This document shows positions 1 through 7,802 of a stretch of 64,000 nt of DNA, piece by piece (position 1 is the stretch's first letter; each line of letters opens with the position of its first letter). Source of the stretch: Pseudomonadota bacterium (lineage in GTDB: Bacteria; Myxococcota_A; Polyangia; Polyangiales; Polyangiaceae); NCBI GenBank assembly GCA_023423895.1, contig JAFAER010000240.1:1-64000 (forward strand). The letters run 5' to 3'. The notes below the pieces were generated by a model that had not been told where the DNA came from, ran no database searches, and was given only the letters and a program-made list of their open reading frames with translations. The position numbers and the translations under genes are program-made.

Positions 1-864
1 CACGTTGTGGATCGCGACCGGAACCGGCACTTCGCTCGACGGACGGGCGTACGCGACGAGGTCGCGGGTGAAACGGAGGATGCGCGACGACGACTCGCCG
101 ATGCGACGGAGCCGCTCGAGGCTGTCCGGATCACCAGCGGGGCCCTGCTTGCGGATCAACCAGTCGGTGTACGCGACGATCGACGTGAGCGGGTTGTTCA
201 GCTCGTGGACGACGCCGGCGGCGAGCTGACCGAGGCTCGCGAGCTTCTCCGCCTGCATCATGTGCGAGCTGAGCGCGCGGAGCTCGCGCGCATCCGCCGT
301 TGCACGAGCATGCATGCGCGCGAACCCGAGCCCCTTGCTCATGGCGAGGACGCCGCGCCGGAAGACGTGCATCATCGGAGAGCTGTCGACCTCGAGCTGC
401 GGATCGTCGGAGGCGAGGTGAAGCGTCGTCGAGCCCTCCTCGACGTCGAGCACGCGCTCGAACTGGTAGCCCGGGAAGAGGCGCGTCGGATCCATCCCGA
501 CGGCGCGGCCCTCCTCGCCTTCGGGGACGTACTTGAAGAGACGCTGCTCGGAGGGAAACAGGTTCGGCGTCGAGAGCGAATTCGGGGCAGGGACGAAACA
601 CGCGCCGACCCCGAAGTCGGGGAAGATCTCGCTCAGGGCGCGGACGAGGAACTCGACGACGGCGGCTTCGCCCGAGGCGACGGGCATCTCGCAGGCGGCG
701 ACGACGAGCCGATCGAGCCAGGCGGCCTCGACCTGGAGAGAGGCGATCGCCACGCGCGACTCGCGGCTGATCGGGACGGACGAGACCGTCACGCGCTCGC
801 TCGATTCCTCTGGGGCCGCTGCACCGTCCGCTCGGCGGTGCCCGTCTTGTTTCGACTGGGCCAT
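1..864 (-). CDS. Sensor histidine kinase, C-terminus cut by window edge
   Basis: Reads from an ATG at 864 leftward to base 1 with no stop, giving 288 codons and a missing C-terminus. The first ~190 residues show no domain I can name with certainty and may be a GAF-like sensory region. Near the visible end is a HisKA dimerisation/phospho-acceptor domain with the H-box core AAGVVHELNNPLTSIVAY, where His is the predicted phosphorylation site, followed by a second helix ending in RPSSEVPV. The ATPase domain is expected beyond the window. The ATG shares one base with the TGA stop of the upstream kinase gene (TGATG), so the two are probably translationally coupled. Function as a histidine kinase is inferred from the H-box; the input signal is unknown. 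Confidence 0.88.
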   Translation of the reverse strand, partial: MAQSKQDGHRRADGAAAPEESSERVTVSSVPISRESRVAIASLQVEAAWLDRLVVAACEMPVASGEAAVVEFLVRALSEIFPDFGVGACFVPAPNSLSTPNLFPSEQRLFKYVPEGEEGRAVGMDPTRLFPGYQFERVLDVEEGSTTLHLASDDPQLEVDSSPMMHVFRRGVLAMSKGLGFARMHARATADARELRALSSHMMQAEKLASLGQLAAGVVHELNNPLTSIVAYTDWLIRKQGPAGDPDSLERLRRIGESSSRILRFTRDLVAYARPSSEVPVPVAIHNV

Positions 865-3041
865 CACCTACTCCCGCTCTTTTCCCAGTCGCTCGGGACG
901 TACTCGGGCTCGGAAGCGCCCTTGTTCCGCTCGTTCGACGGGTCTTTTCGCTCGGTCCAATCCCCCGTTGCTCGCCGCGGCTCGCTCCTCGGCGCATCGC
1001 CGCGACCGGCTTCGCCGATCTCGACGTTCGCCGGTGCGGCCACCGGAACCCCCTCCTCACTCGCTCGATCCAGATCGAGGATCTTCTGCTTCCCGACGTA
1101 GCTCTTCGTCTCGTACTTCGTGATCTTGCCGATCTTGCGGACGATCTCCGCCATCCGATCGGACTCGCTCTCGATGACCTCGGCCGCCGCGCATGCCGGC
1201 GTGCCTGCCTGCAGCAGTCGGCGGAGGAGCGTCGCGTAGTTTCGCACGCTCGTGAGCGGCTGGTTGAGCTCGTGCGCGGCGGCGCCCGCGAGCTCGGCGA
1301 CGATCGCCTGGCGCTCCTGGGCGAGGATCTGCTCCTGCGCTTGCTGGAGGCGCTGCTCCATCCGCATCTTCTCGCGGAGGTCGGTGAAGATGCCGACGCT
1401 TCCGACCGGCGTCTCGCCCTCCATGATGAGGGCGCCGGCGAAGGAGACCGGGACGGCAACGCCGCTGCCGTCGATGATCTCGATCTTCAGATCTTCGATG
1501 CGCCCACCGCCCGCGCGGATCTGCTTCATGATCCGCCTGGCGGTCCCCTCGGGGTAGAGCGTGCGGACGTCGGTGCCGACGACCTCCGCAGAGCGGCGCC
1601 CGTAGATGCGCTCCGCCGCGCGGTTGAAGAGGACGACCCTCCCCTTCATGTCACAGCTGATGATGGCGTCGAAGGACGAGTCGATGACGCGCTGGAGGAA
1701 GTCCTTCGTGTTGACGAGCTCCGCCTCGACTGCGCGCTGCTTCGTGACGTCGCGGAAGCTGGCGAGGACGGCGCCTTCTTCGCGAAGGACGCTCGCCGTG
1801 TTGACGTTCACGATGACGTCGCGCCCGTCACGTGTCTTGAGCCGGACGTCGATGTCCTTCGGGAAGTTGCCCTTGAGGAACGCGGCACGGAGATCGTGGG
1901 CGAGGTTCCCCTCCTCCGACGCGAAGATGTCGCCGAGCGCGCGCCCGCGGAGATCGGCCTCGTCGTAGCCGGTGATCTCGCGCGCCTTGGGATTCGAGAA
2001 CAGGAGGCGGCCTTCGGAGTCGAGGACGACGATGCCGTCGGCCGAGCTCTCGAAGAAGTCGGCGTAGCGCTGGAGCGACCGCATCCGGCGCTCGGCCTCG
2101 AAGCGCGCGACCGTGACCTGCTGCGTCTGATCGCGGAGCGACTGGAGCACGCGCGCGTTGCGGAGGGCGATCGCCATCGCGCTCGCGATCGTCTGGCAGA
2201 GCGCGAGCTCCCGTCCGCCGAACGCCCCCGGACGCCTCGACCGGAGGAAGAGGACGCCCATCGGCCTCGACTCGTAGAGGATGGGCAGGATGCAGAGCGA
2301 GGAGAACGTCGACGCCTGCTTCGACGTGCGGACGATCTCCATGAGCGGATGCGTCGCGGCGTCTTCCACGACGAGCGGCGCGTTGCTCGCGAGCACCTGC
2401 TGGATCTCGGGGTACTTGACGAGATCGATCGGCAGGTCGCGGAGCTGCTCGTCGTCGGACGCGGCGACGACGTAGCCAACGTTCTCCTGCTCTCGGACGA
2501 GGACGATGGAGACGCGATCGACGTTGGCGACCTCGGCCAGGCGCTGGACGACGGTGAAGAGGATGCCGCGAAAGTCGAGGTTCGACGCGAGCGCCTGCGT
2601 CAGCTCGAGGACGACCTGCGCGTCTTTCTCTTTCTTGCCGAGCTGCTCCATCGCCGCGCGGAGCCGGAGCTGCCCGCGCACGCGCGCCACGAGCTCGACC
2701 GGCTTGAACGGCTTGCGGACGAAGTCGTCCGCGCCTGCCTCGAAGGCCTTCGCGATCTCGTCTTCGGCATCGAGCGCCGTCAGGACGACGACGGGCAGAT
2801 CCTTGGTCTCCGGTCGCGCTCGGAGGATGCGCAACACCTGGTAGCCGTCCGGCTGAGGCATCACGAGATCGAGCAAGACGATCGCGGGATGCACGCGATC
2901 GAGCTGCGCCAGCGCTTCCGCCCCCGACCCGACGGCGACGTAGTCGAGGTTCGCCTTGGCAAGCGCCTGCCCGAGGACATGGCGGCTCACCATGTCGTCG
3001 TCGACGACCAAGACTGGCCCGCCGCTCACCACCTGGGGCAC
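864..3041 (-). CDS. Hybrid sensor protein REC-GAF-PAS-PAS-HisKA lacking an ATPase domain
   Basis: A 725-residue protein with a GTG start. Order: receiver domain (1-125; acidic pocket LVVDDD, phospho-acceptor Asp58 in VLLDLVMP, Lys110 in VRKPF), GAF-like domain (about 140-310), two PAS domains (about 320-440 and 445-565), and a HisKA domain with His590 in AHELNQPLTS. The chain then runs into a charged, low-complexity tail of ~70 residues and stops. No N, G1 or G2 box of a HATPase_c domain is present, so by itself it should be unable to autophosphorylate. The coupled downstream gene encodes another HisKA kinase, which could supply the catalytic domain. Cytoplasmic, as no membrane segment is seen. 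Loss of the ATPase domain by truncation is possible, but the tail shows no obvious frameshift. Confidence 0.9.
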   Translation of the reverse strand: MPQVVSGGPVLVVDDDMVSRHVLGQALAKANLDYVAVGSGAEALAQLDRVHPAIVLLDLVMPQPDGYQVLRILRARPETKDLPVVVLTALDAEDEIAKAFEAGADDFVRKPFKPVELVARVRGQLRLRAAMEQLGKKEKDAQVVLELTQALASNLDFRGILFTVVQRLAEVANVDRVSIVLVREQENVGYVVAASDDEQLRDLPIDLVKYPEIQQVLASNAPLVVEDAATHPLMEIVRTSKQASTFSSLCILPILYESRPMGVLFLRSRRPGAFGGRELALCQTIASAMAIALRNARVLQSLRDQTQQVTVARFEAERRMRSLQRYADFFESSADGIVVLDSEGRLLFSNPKAREITGYDEADLRGRALGDIFASEEGNLAHDLRAAFLKGNFPKDIDVRLKTRDGRDVIVNVNTASVLREEGAVLASFRDVTKQRAVEAELVNTKDFLQRVIDSSFDAIISCDMKGRVVLFNRAAERIYGRRSAEVVGTDVRTLYPEGTARRIMKQIRAGGGRIEDLKIEIIDGSGVAVPVSFAGALIMEGETPVGSVGIFTDLREKMRMEQRLQQAQEQILAQERQAIVAELAGAAAHELNQPLTSVRNYATLLRRLLQAGTPACAAAEVIESESDRMAEIVRKIGKITKYETKSYVGKQKILDLDRASEEGVPVAAPANVEIGEAGRGDAPRSEPRRATGDWTERKDPSNERNKGASEPEYVPSDWEKSGSR

Positions 3042-3186
3042 GGGGGCAAGTCTATCGGTCCGGAAGAGCCCGCGGCAATGGATGAACGACGATGTCGGGA
3101 AGAAGTCGCCAGATGGTCATGGCTCGGCTTCCTGCCGCGGCGCGGCCGACCTGCTCGGCTCCAATTCGCCGCCCTGTTCCCCTGTT

Positions 3187-4251
3187 CTATTCGTCGAAGA
3201 GCGGCTTCTGCTTCGCGGACGGCGGGGGCGTCACGTACGGCATCTTCAGGTGCTCGTAAGCGCGCCGTGTGGCGACGCGCCCCCGCGGCGTCCGGCCGAG
3301 GTAACCCTGCTGCAGCAGGTACGGCTCGTAGACGTCCTCGATCGTGTCGCGCGGCTCTCCGAGCGCTGCGGCCAGCGTCTCCACCCCGACCGGCCCCCCG
3401 TCGTAGTCCTCGATGATGATCCGGAGGAGCCGGCGGTCCATCTCGTCGAAGCCGGCCGGATCGATGTCGAGACGCTCGCAGGCGTGCGCGACGATCTCCC
3501 GGTCGATCGTCCCCGACCCGACGACCTCGGCGAAGTCGCGGACGCGACGGAGCAGCCGGTTGGCGACACGCGGCGTTCCGCGGGAGCGGCGCGCGATGTC
3601 GAGCGCAGAGCCCGGCATCGTCTTCACGCCGAGGAGCGAGGCGCTCCGTTCGACGATCTTCGCGAGGTCCTCCTCCGGGTAGAAGTCGAGCCGGATCGTC
3701 TGGCCGAAGCGCGAGAGGAGCGGCCCGGTGAGCAGGCCGGTTCGCGTGGTCGCTCCGACGAGCGTGAATGGCTGGAGCGGGACCTGGATCGACGACGCAA
3801 ACGCGCCGTCACCCGTCATGACGTCGATCCGGAAGTCCTCCATCGCCGGATAGAGGCTCTCCTCGACGACGGGGTTCAGGCGATGGATCTCGTCGATGAA
3901 CAGGATGTCGTTCTTGCCTAGCTTCGTCAGCAAGCCCGCGAGCGCTCCCTTGTGCTCGACGACGGGGCCGTTCGTCATGTGGAGCTCGACGCCCATCTCG
4001 TGCGCGAGGATCTGCGCGAGCGTGGTCTTGCCGAGCCCCGGCGGGCCGGAGAGCAGCAGGTGATCGAGCGGCTCCCCGCGTTTGAGCGAAGCCCGGACGG
4101 CGACGCGGAGGTTCTCCCGATGCCGCGTCTGCCCGATGTAGTCGTCGAGCGTCCGCGGCCGGAGCGATCGCTCGAACGGCACGTCATCGCTCTGCGCTGC
4201 CGGGTCGATGACCTCGCGCGGCGCTTGCTCGCGGGCTTCGCGCTTTGCCAT
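3187..4251 (-). CDS. ruvB: Holliday junction branch migration ATPase RuvB
   Basis: The 354-residue product is the AAA+ motor that, with RuvA, drives branch migration of Holliday junctions during recombinational repair. Visible signatures are the N-terminal FERSLRPRTLDDYIGQ segment, Walker A GPPGLGKTTLAQ, Walker B ILFIDEIHRL, sensor 1 VGATTRTG, and the RuvB C-terminal winged helix with DYDGGPVGVETLAAALGE. Length matches the family. The frame is open upstream to 4338, but the ATG at 4251 places the N-terminus where RuvB proteins normally begin. ruvA and ruvC are not adjacent, so this is not the classical ruvABC operon. A long palindrome lies about 45 bp upstream of the start. Confidence 0.96.
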   Translation of the reverse strand: MAKREAREQAPREVIDPAAQSDDVPFERSLRPRTLDDYIGQTRHRENLRVAVRASLKRGEPLDHLLLSGPPGLGKTTLAQILAHEMGVELHMTNGPVVEHKGALAGLLTKLGKNDILFIDEIHRLNPVVEESLYPAMEDFRIDVMTGDGAFASSIQVPLQPFTLVGATTRTGLLTGPLLSRFGQTIRLDFYPEEDLAKIVERSASLLGVKTMPGSALDIARRSRGTPRVANRLLRRVRDFAEVVGSGTIDREIVAHACERLDIDPAGFDEMDRRLLRIIIEDYDGGPVGVETLAAALGEPRDTIEDVYEPYLLQQGYLGRTPRGRVATRRAYEHLKMPYVTPPPSAKQKPLFDE

Positions 4252-4296
4252 GCGATCGGCACTCTCCCGGAGATCCCGCCCGGTGTAAAGTCGCGG

Positions 4297-4326
4297 TCTC
4301 TTTCGCGTCGGCGCGACCGAAAGAGA
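4297..4326. promoter_or_regulatory. Interrupted palindrome between ruvB and divergent kinase gene
   Basis: Left arm TCTCTTTCG (4297-4305) pairs perfectly with CGAAAGAGA (4318-4326). Nested inside, GTCG (4307-4310) pairs with CGAC (4314-4317) around a GCG loop, so 13 base pairs can form with one bulged base. It lies in the 200-bp divergent intergenic region. No T-run follows on either strand, so an operator or leader hairpin fits better than a terminator. The binding factor is unknown. Confidence 0.5.
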
Positions 4327-4451
4327 ACGCACCGCCAAGAGGCCACGAAAGCTCGTCCGTCCACCTCGGGACGAGGGCTTATACTCCCCGATCGGCGCGC
4401 AGCGCGCCGAAGGAGTCGTGGGGGTGGGGCGATGAACAAGGCGCAGCGACG

Positions 4452-6287
4452 ATGCTGGTGAGCCGTCGCTCGACGACGATGCTCCTCGAAGCCGTCGACC
4501 GGGTCGGCATCGACGTCGACGAGCTCCTGGCTGACGTCGGCCTCGATCGCGCGGGCTTGATCGGCGGCAAGGGCGTCGTCGCGTGGTCCACGACGACGCA
4601 GATCCTCACCCGCCTCTCGGAGATGGTCGGTCACGACCCGGAGCGTCTTCGCGACGTGGGCCGCGCGATGACGAGCACGACGACGTACGAGCCGCTGCGC
4701 CGGATCGCGCGCTCGGCGATCTCGGTGGATCGGCTCTATCGACTGACGATCGAGTGGGTGGGCTCCGCGAACTTTCCTCACCTCCGGGCGAGGACGAGCT
4801 TCCAGCAGGGAGGCCGGCTCGTCGTCCATCTCGGCATCCCCGAGGCGTATCCGGCCAGCCAAGCCTTCTTCCACGTCAGCGAGGGAGCGTTCACGACCCT
4901 GTCGACGCTGCTCGGGCTCCCACCTGCCCGGATCGTCGAGTCCCGGGTGACTCCGCGCGCGATGGACCTCGTCGTGCTCTTGCCCGAGTCGCGGCGCGGC
5001 CTCCGCGCGGGCTTCAAATCAATGCTCGCACGCGCCACGCAGCGCGCACGACACATCGTGGAAGTGCTGGAGGAGGAGCGCGGGCTCCTCGCCGAGGGAC
5101 TGGAGGTGGTGCAGCGTGCGCACCGCGAGCAGCGCATGCTCCTCGAGCGGTTGCCGGACATGGTCGTCGTCGACGTACGAGGGAAGATCGTCTTCGCGAA
5201 CGGCGCCTTCGTGAGGACGCTCGGCTGGAGCAACGTCGAGGAGCTCATCGGCATGCCGCTCCTCGAGCTGGTCGACTGGCGTTCGCATGCCGCCTTCGAC
5301 GAGCTCGAGTCGTCGCCTCCCGCGCAGCGGACCCCGCAGCTCACCCGCGCGAGCCTGCTCCGTCGGGACGGCACCCCGGTCCTGATCGAGATCGCGCCGC
5401 CGCAGTCGGTCGTCTTCGACGGAGAAGACGCTCGCCTGGTCGTAGGCCGCGACATCGAAGAGCGCGTCCGCCTCCAGGATCAGCTCGCGATGGCCGACCG
5501 GCTCGCCTCGCTCGGGCTGCTCGCCGCAGGCGTCGCGCACGAGGTCAACAACCCCCTCGCATACGTCCTCAACAACATCGAGATGGCGCAGCGGCAGCTC
5601 GCGCAGCTCGGCCCGTCCGCCGAGGCGCCGCTCCAGGCGCTCACCGTCGCGCTCGAAGGCGTCGATCGGATCCGCTTCATCGTTCGCGAGCTCCTTCTTC
5701 TCTCGAGGAGCGAGCGCGACGCCGTCGGCCCGGTCGACGTCGACGCCGTGATCACGTCGACGCTCTCTCTGGCACGTCCGACCGTCATGCGCGTCGCGAC
5801 GCTCGTCACGGAGCTCGAGCCGGCGCCGCATGCCCAGGCGAACGCTTCGCGCGTCGCGCAGATCGTCCTGAACCTCGTCCTCAACGCGATCGAGGCGATG
5901 CGAGACACCGAGCCGGAGAAGAACGTGCTCACGGTGCGCCTCGGCACGTCGAACGACGGCCTCGTCGTCATCGAGGTGACCGACACCGGCGGCGGGATCG
6001 ACGAGCGCAACCTCGAGCGGATCTTCGAGCCCTTCTACACGACGAAGCCCGCCGGTATGGGAACCGGGCTCGGGCTCTCGATCACGCAGCGCCTCGTCGT
6101 AGAGCTCGGAGGGCACATCGAGGTGACGTCGGCACTGGGCCGCGGGTCGACGTTTCGGGTCACGCTTCCTGCCACGCATGCCGACGAGCGCGACGAGCAC
6201 GACGAGCACGACGAGCACGAACACACCACCGGCAATGCCATGCCGCCCCCCTCGCCTGCCCCGCTCGCGGCTGCAGCCTCGAGATGA
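4452..6287 (+). CDS. PAS-domain sensor histidine kinase
   Basis: A 611-residue cytoplasmic kinase. Residues 1-190 form an N-terminal sensory region I cannot name securely; it resembles ligand-sensing domains found in front of myxobacterial kinases. A short coiled coil (195-230) leads to a PAS domain (about 232-340), then HisKA with His363 in GVAHEVNNPLAYV, and a complete HATPase_c domain (N-box LVLNAIEAM, DTGGGI, GTGLGLSI). It should autophosphorylate, but no cognate response regulator is adjacent. The C-terminus is a His/Asp/Glu tract made by a GACGAGCAC-type repeat, which could bind metal or be non-functional. The ATG at 4452 was chosen because the domains begin soon after it; the open frame extends upstream into the ruvB leader without conserved sequence. 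Confidence 0.9.
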   Translation: MLVSRRSTTMLLEAVDRVGIDVDELLADVGLDRAGLIGGKGVVAWSTTTQILTRLSEMVGHDPERLRDVGRAMTSTTTYEPLRRIARSAISVDRLYRLTIEWVGSANFPHLRARTSFQQGGRLVVHLGIPEAYPASQAFFHVSEGAFTTLSTLLGLPPARIVESRVTPRAMDLVVLLPESRRGLRAGFKSMLARATQRARHIVEVLEEERGLLAEGLEVVQRAHREQRMLLERLPDMVVVDVRGKIVFANGAFVRTLGWSNVEELIGMPLLELVDWRSHAAFDELESSPPAQRTPQLTRASLLRRDGTPVLIEIAPPQSVVFDGEDARLVVGRDIEERVRLQDQLAMADRLASLGLLAAGVAHEVNNPLAYVLNNIEMAQRQLAQLGPSAEAPLQALTVALEGVDRIRFIVRELLLLSRSERDAVGPVDVDAVITSTLSLARPTVMRVATLVTELEPAPHAQANASRVAQIVLNLVLNAIEAMRDTEPEKNVLTVRLGTSNDGLVVIEVTDTGGGIDERNLERIFEPFYTTKPAGMGTGLGLSITQRLVVELGGHIEVTSALGRGSTFRVTLPATHADERDEHDEHDEHEHTTGNAMPPPSPAPLAAAASR

Positions 6288-6304
6288 CGCGCGCGCGACG
6301 GCCG

Positions 6305-6616
6305 TCAGCCAGGCGCGCGTGAGGTCGCCAGCGCAGCCAGGCGCTCGCGGAGCTCGCGCGTCGCGTCGAGGAGCCGGCCCTTCAGCGTGAAGCTGCCGTC
6401 CGCTTCGCGATGGGTCCCGTGCGACTTGATCTTCACCGGAGCCGGCGGCTCTCCCTCGACGGCGAGCCGCGCCTCCAGGCGTGCACCTGGCGGCGCCGAC
6501 GTCGTCGAGCGGAGGACAATCGCGTCGCTGTCGACGCTCACGACCTCGGCGTGACCGCCCTTCGACCACGCCAGGTGGACGGCGGGCTCCGCCGGACGTT
6601 CGATGGCGCTGCTCAT
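6305..6616 (-). CDS. Small PilZ-like domain protein
   Basis: A 103-residue protein whose ATG overlaps the smpB stop by four bases (ATGA), indicating translational coupling. It looks like a compact beta-barrel: GGHAEVVSVDSDAIVLRSTT, then RLEARLAVEGEPPAPVKIKS, then ADGSFTLKGRLLDA. This pattern resembles myxobacterial PilZ-type domains. The arginine-rich RxxxR c-di-GMP-binding motif is not evident, so c-di-GMP binding is doubtful. Assignment to PilZ is inference from pattern. Confidence 0.72.
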   Translation of the reverse strand: MSSAIERPAEPAVHLAWSKGGHAEVVSVDSDAIVLRSTTSAPPGARLEARLAVEGEPPAPVKIKSHGTHREADGSFTLKGRLLDATRELRERLAALATSRAPG

Positions 6617-7113
6617 CCGCGCTCCTTCCGCGCGCGACCCATCGCGGCGCGGGCCTCTCGGTCGGCCGTCTTCGCGGCGATGTCGGCGCGCTTGTCGTGG
6701 GTCTTCTTGCCTCTCGCAAGGCCGAGCTCGACCTTCACGCGCCCTCGTTTGAAGTAGAGGCGAAGCGGCACGAGCGTCATGCCCTCGCGCGAGACGGCGC
6801 GATCGATGCGCGCGATCTCCGATGCCTTCACGAGCACCTTCCGCGACCGGCGCGGCTCGTGCGGGAACGCGGACGCCTGCTCGAAGGGAGCGATGTACAT
6901 CTGCTTGAGCCAGAGCTCGTCGTTCTCGACGGCGGCGTAGGAGTCGACGAGCTCGACCTTGCCGGCGCGCATCGACTTCACCTCGCTTCCGACGAGGACG
7001 AGGCCCCCCTCGAACCGCTCGTCGATCGCATAGTCGAACGTCGCCCTCCGATTGGTGACGATGACCTTCTCGACCGCATCTTCGGAGGTCGACTTCTTCG
7101 CAGGCGCGCCCAT
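6613..7113 (-). CDS. smpB: SsrA-binding protein SmpB
   Basis: The 166-residue product binds tmRNA and delivers it to stalled ribosomes for trans-translation. Typical features are the VTNRRATFDYAI opening, EGGLVLVGSEVKSMRAGKV, the central WLKQMYIAPFEQAS segment and the basic C-terminal tail with GLARGKKTHDKRADIAAK, which inserts in the mRNA channel. Length is within the family range (about 150-165). No ssrA tmRNA gene was recognised nearby. It is first in a two-gene unit with the small PilZ-like protein and is divergent from the NUDIX gene. Confidence 0.97.
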   Translation of the reverse strand: MGAPAKKSTSEDAVEKVIVTNRRATFDYAIDERFEGGLVLVGSEVKSMRAGKVELVDSYAAVENDELWLKQMYIAPFEQASAFPHEPRRSRKVLVKASEIARIDRAVSREGMTLVPLRLYFKRGRVKVELGLARGKKTHDKRADIAAKTADREARAAMGRARKERG

Positions 7114-7172
7114 GTCCGTTCTGCTGCTCGAGCGCGTGCGTGTCCCGGAACGACGGGGGCCGGCTCGCGCGG

Positions 7173-7202
7173 GGCGGCAGCTTAGCGTAAAAGGGTGCCG
7201 CC
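7173..7202 (+). promoter_or_regulatory. Hairpin enclosing the NUDIX gene ribosome-binding site
   Basis: GGCGGCA (7173-7179) is perfectly complementary to TGCCGCC (7196-7202), which ends directly before the ATG at 7203. The 16-base loop contains AAAAGGG, the only Shine-Dalgarno-like sequence for that start. The RNA hairpin would hold the ribosome site in its loop and could tune translation. Seven-bp inverted repeats are not rare at this GC content, so chance is possible. Confidence 0.35.
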
Positions 7203-7802
7203 ATGAGCGCCTTCCCTCCGCAGGGCCGTCGCATTCCGGGTCCGACGAGCGTGCGCAAGCTCGAACGCAAGGCCGCCCATCCCGTCGCCGACCACGGAGT
7301 CTTTCGCGTCGATCGGCTTCGCTACGACGAGCTGCCGCGCGACGTCTTCGTCTTCGCGTGCCCGGACTGGTGCAACGTCATCGCGGAGACGGAGGCCGGC
7401 GACCTGGTGTTCGTCTGGCAATACCGGTTCGGCACCGATGCCCTCTCGCTCGAGATCCCGGGCGGGGTGATCGATCCCGGAGAGGCGCCGGAGGCCGCGG
7501 CGCTTCGCGAGCTACGCGAAGAGACCGGCTACGAAGCAAGCTCGAGCTCGCTCGAGCTGCTCAGCGTCGTCGAGCCCAACCCGGCGCTCCAGGGGAACAA
7601 GTGCTTCACGTACGTCGCCCGCGGCGCGCGGCTCGTCGGGCCGACGGCGTTCGACGATCTCGAAGACCTCGAGGTCGCCCTCGTGCCGCGCATGGACATC
7701 GCCGCCCTGCTCGACTCCGGACAGGTGACCCACGCGCTCGTCGTCAGCGCGCTCGAGACCTACCTGCGCCGGTTCGCGCGCGAGTCGCGCGAGTCGCGAT
7801 AG
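7203..7802 (+). CDS. NUDIX hydrolase, ADP-ribose pyrophosphatase-like
   Basis: The 199-residue protein carries a complete NUDIX box at about residues 88-110 (GVIDPGEAPEAAALREL then REETGY), matching Gx5Ex7REUxEExGU, which coordinates Mg2+ for cleavage of nucleoside diphosphate-X substrates. The order of elements (VWQYRFGTDALSLEIPGG before the box, ELLSVVEPNPALQGNKCF after it) resembles the ADP-ribose/NDP-sugar pyrophosphatase subgroup; the substrate is inferred. Its 3' end overlaps the convergent kinase-like gene by 43 bp, so both coding ends are read on opposite strands. Confidence 0.9.
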   Translation: MSAFPPQGRRIPGPTSVRKLERKAAHPVADHGVFRVDRLRYDELPRDVFVFACPDWCNVIAETEAGDLVFVWQYRFGTDALSLEIPGGVIDPGEAPEAAALRELREETGYEASSSSLELLSVVEPNPALQGNKCFTYVARGARLVGPTAFDDLEDLEVALVPRMDIAALLDSGQVTHALVVSALETYLRRFARESRESR

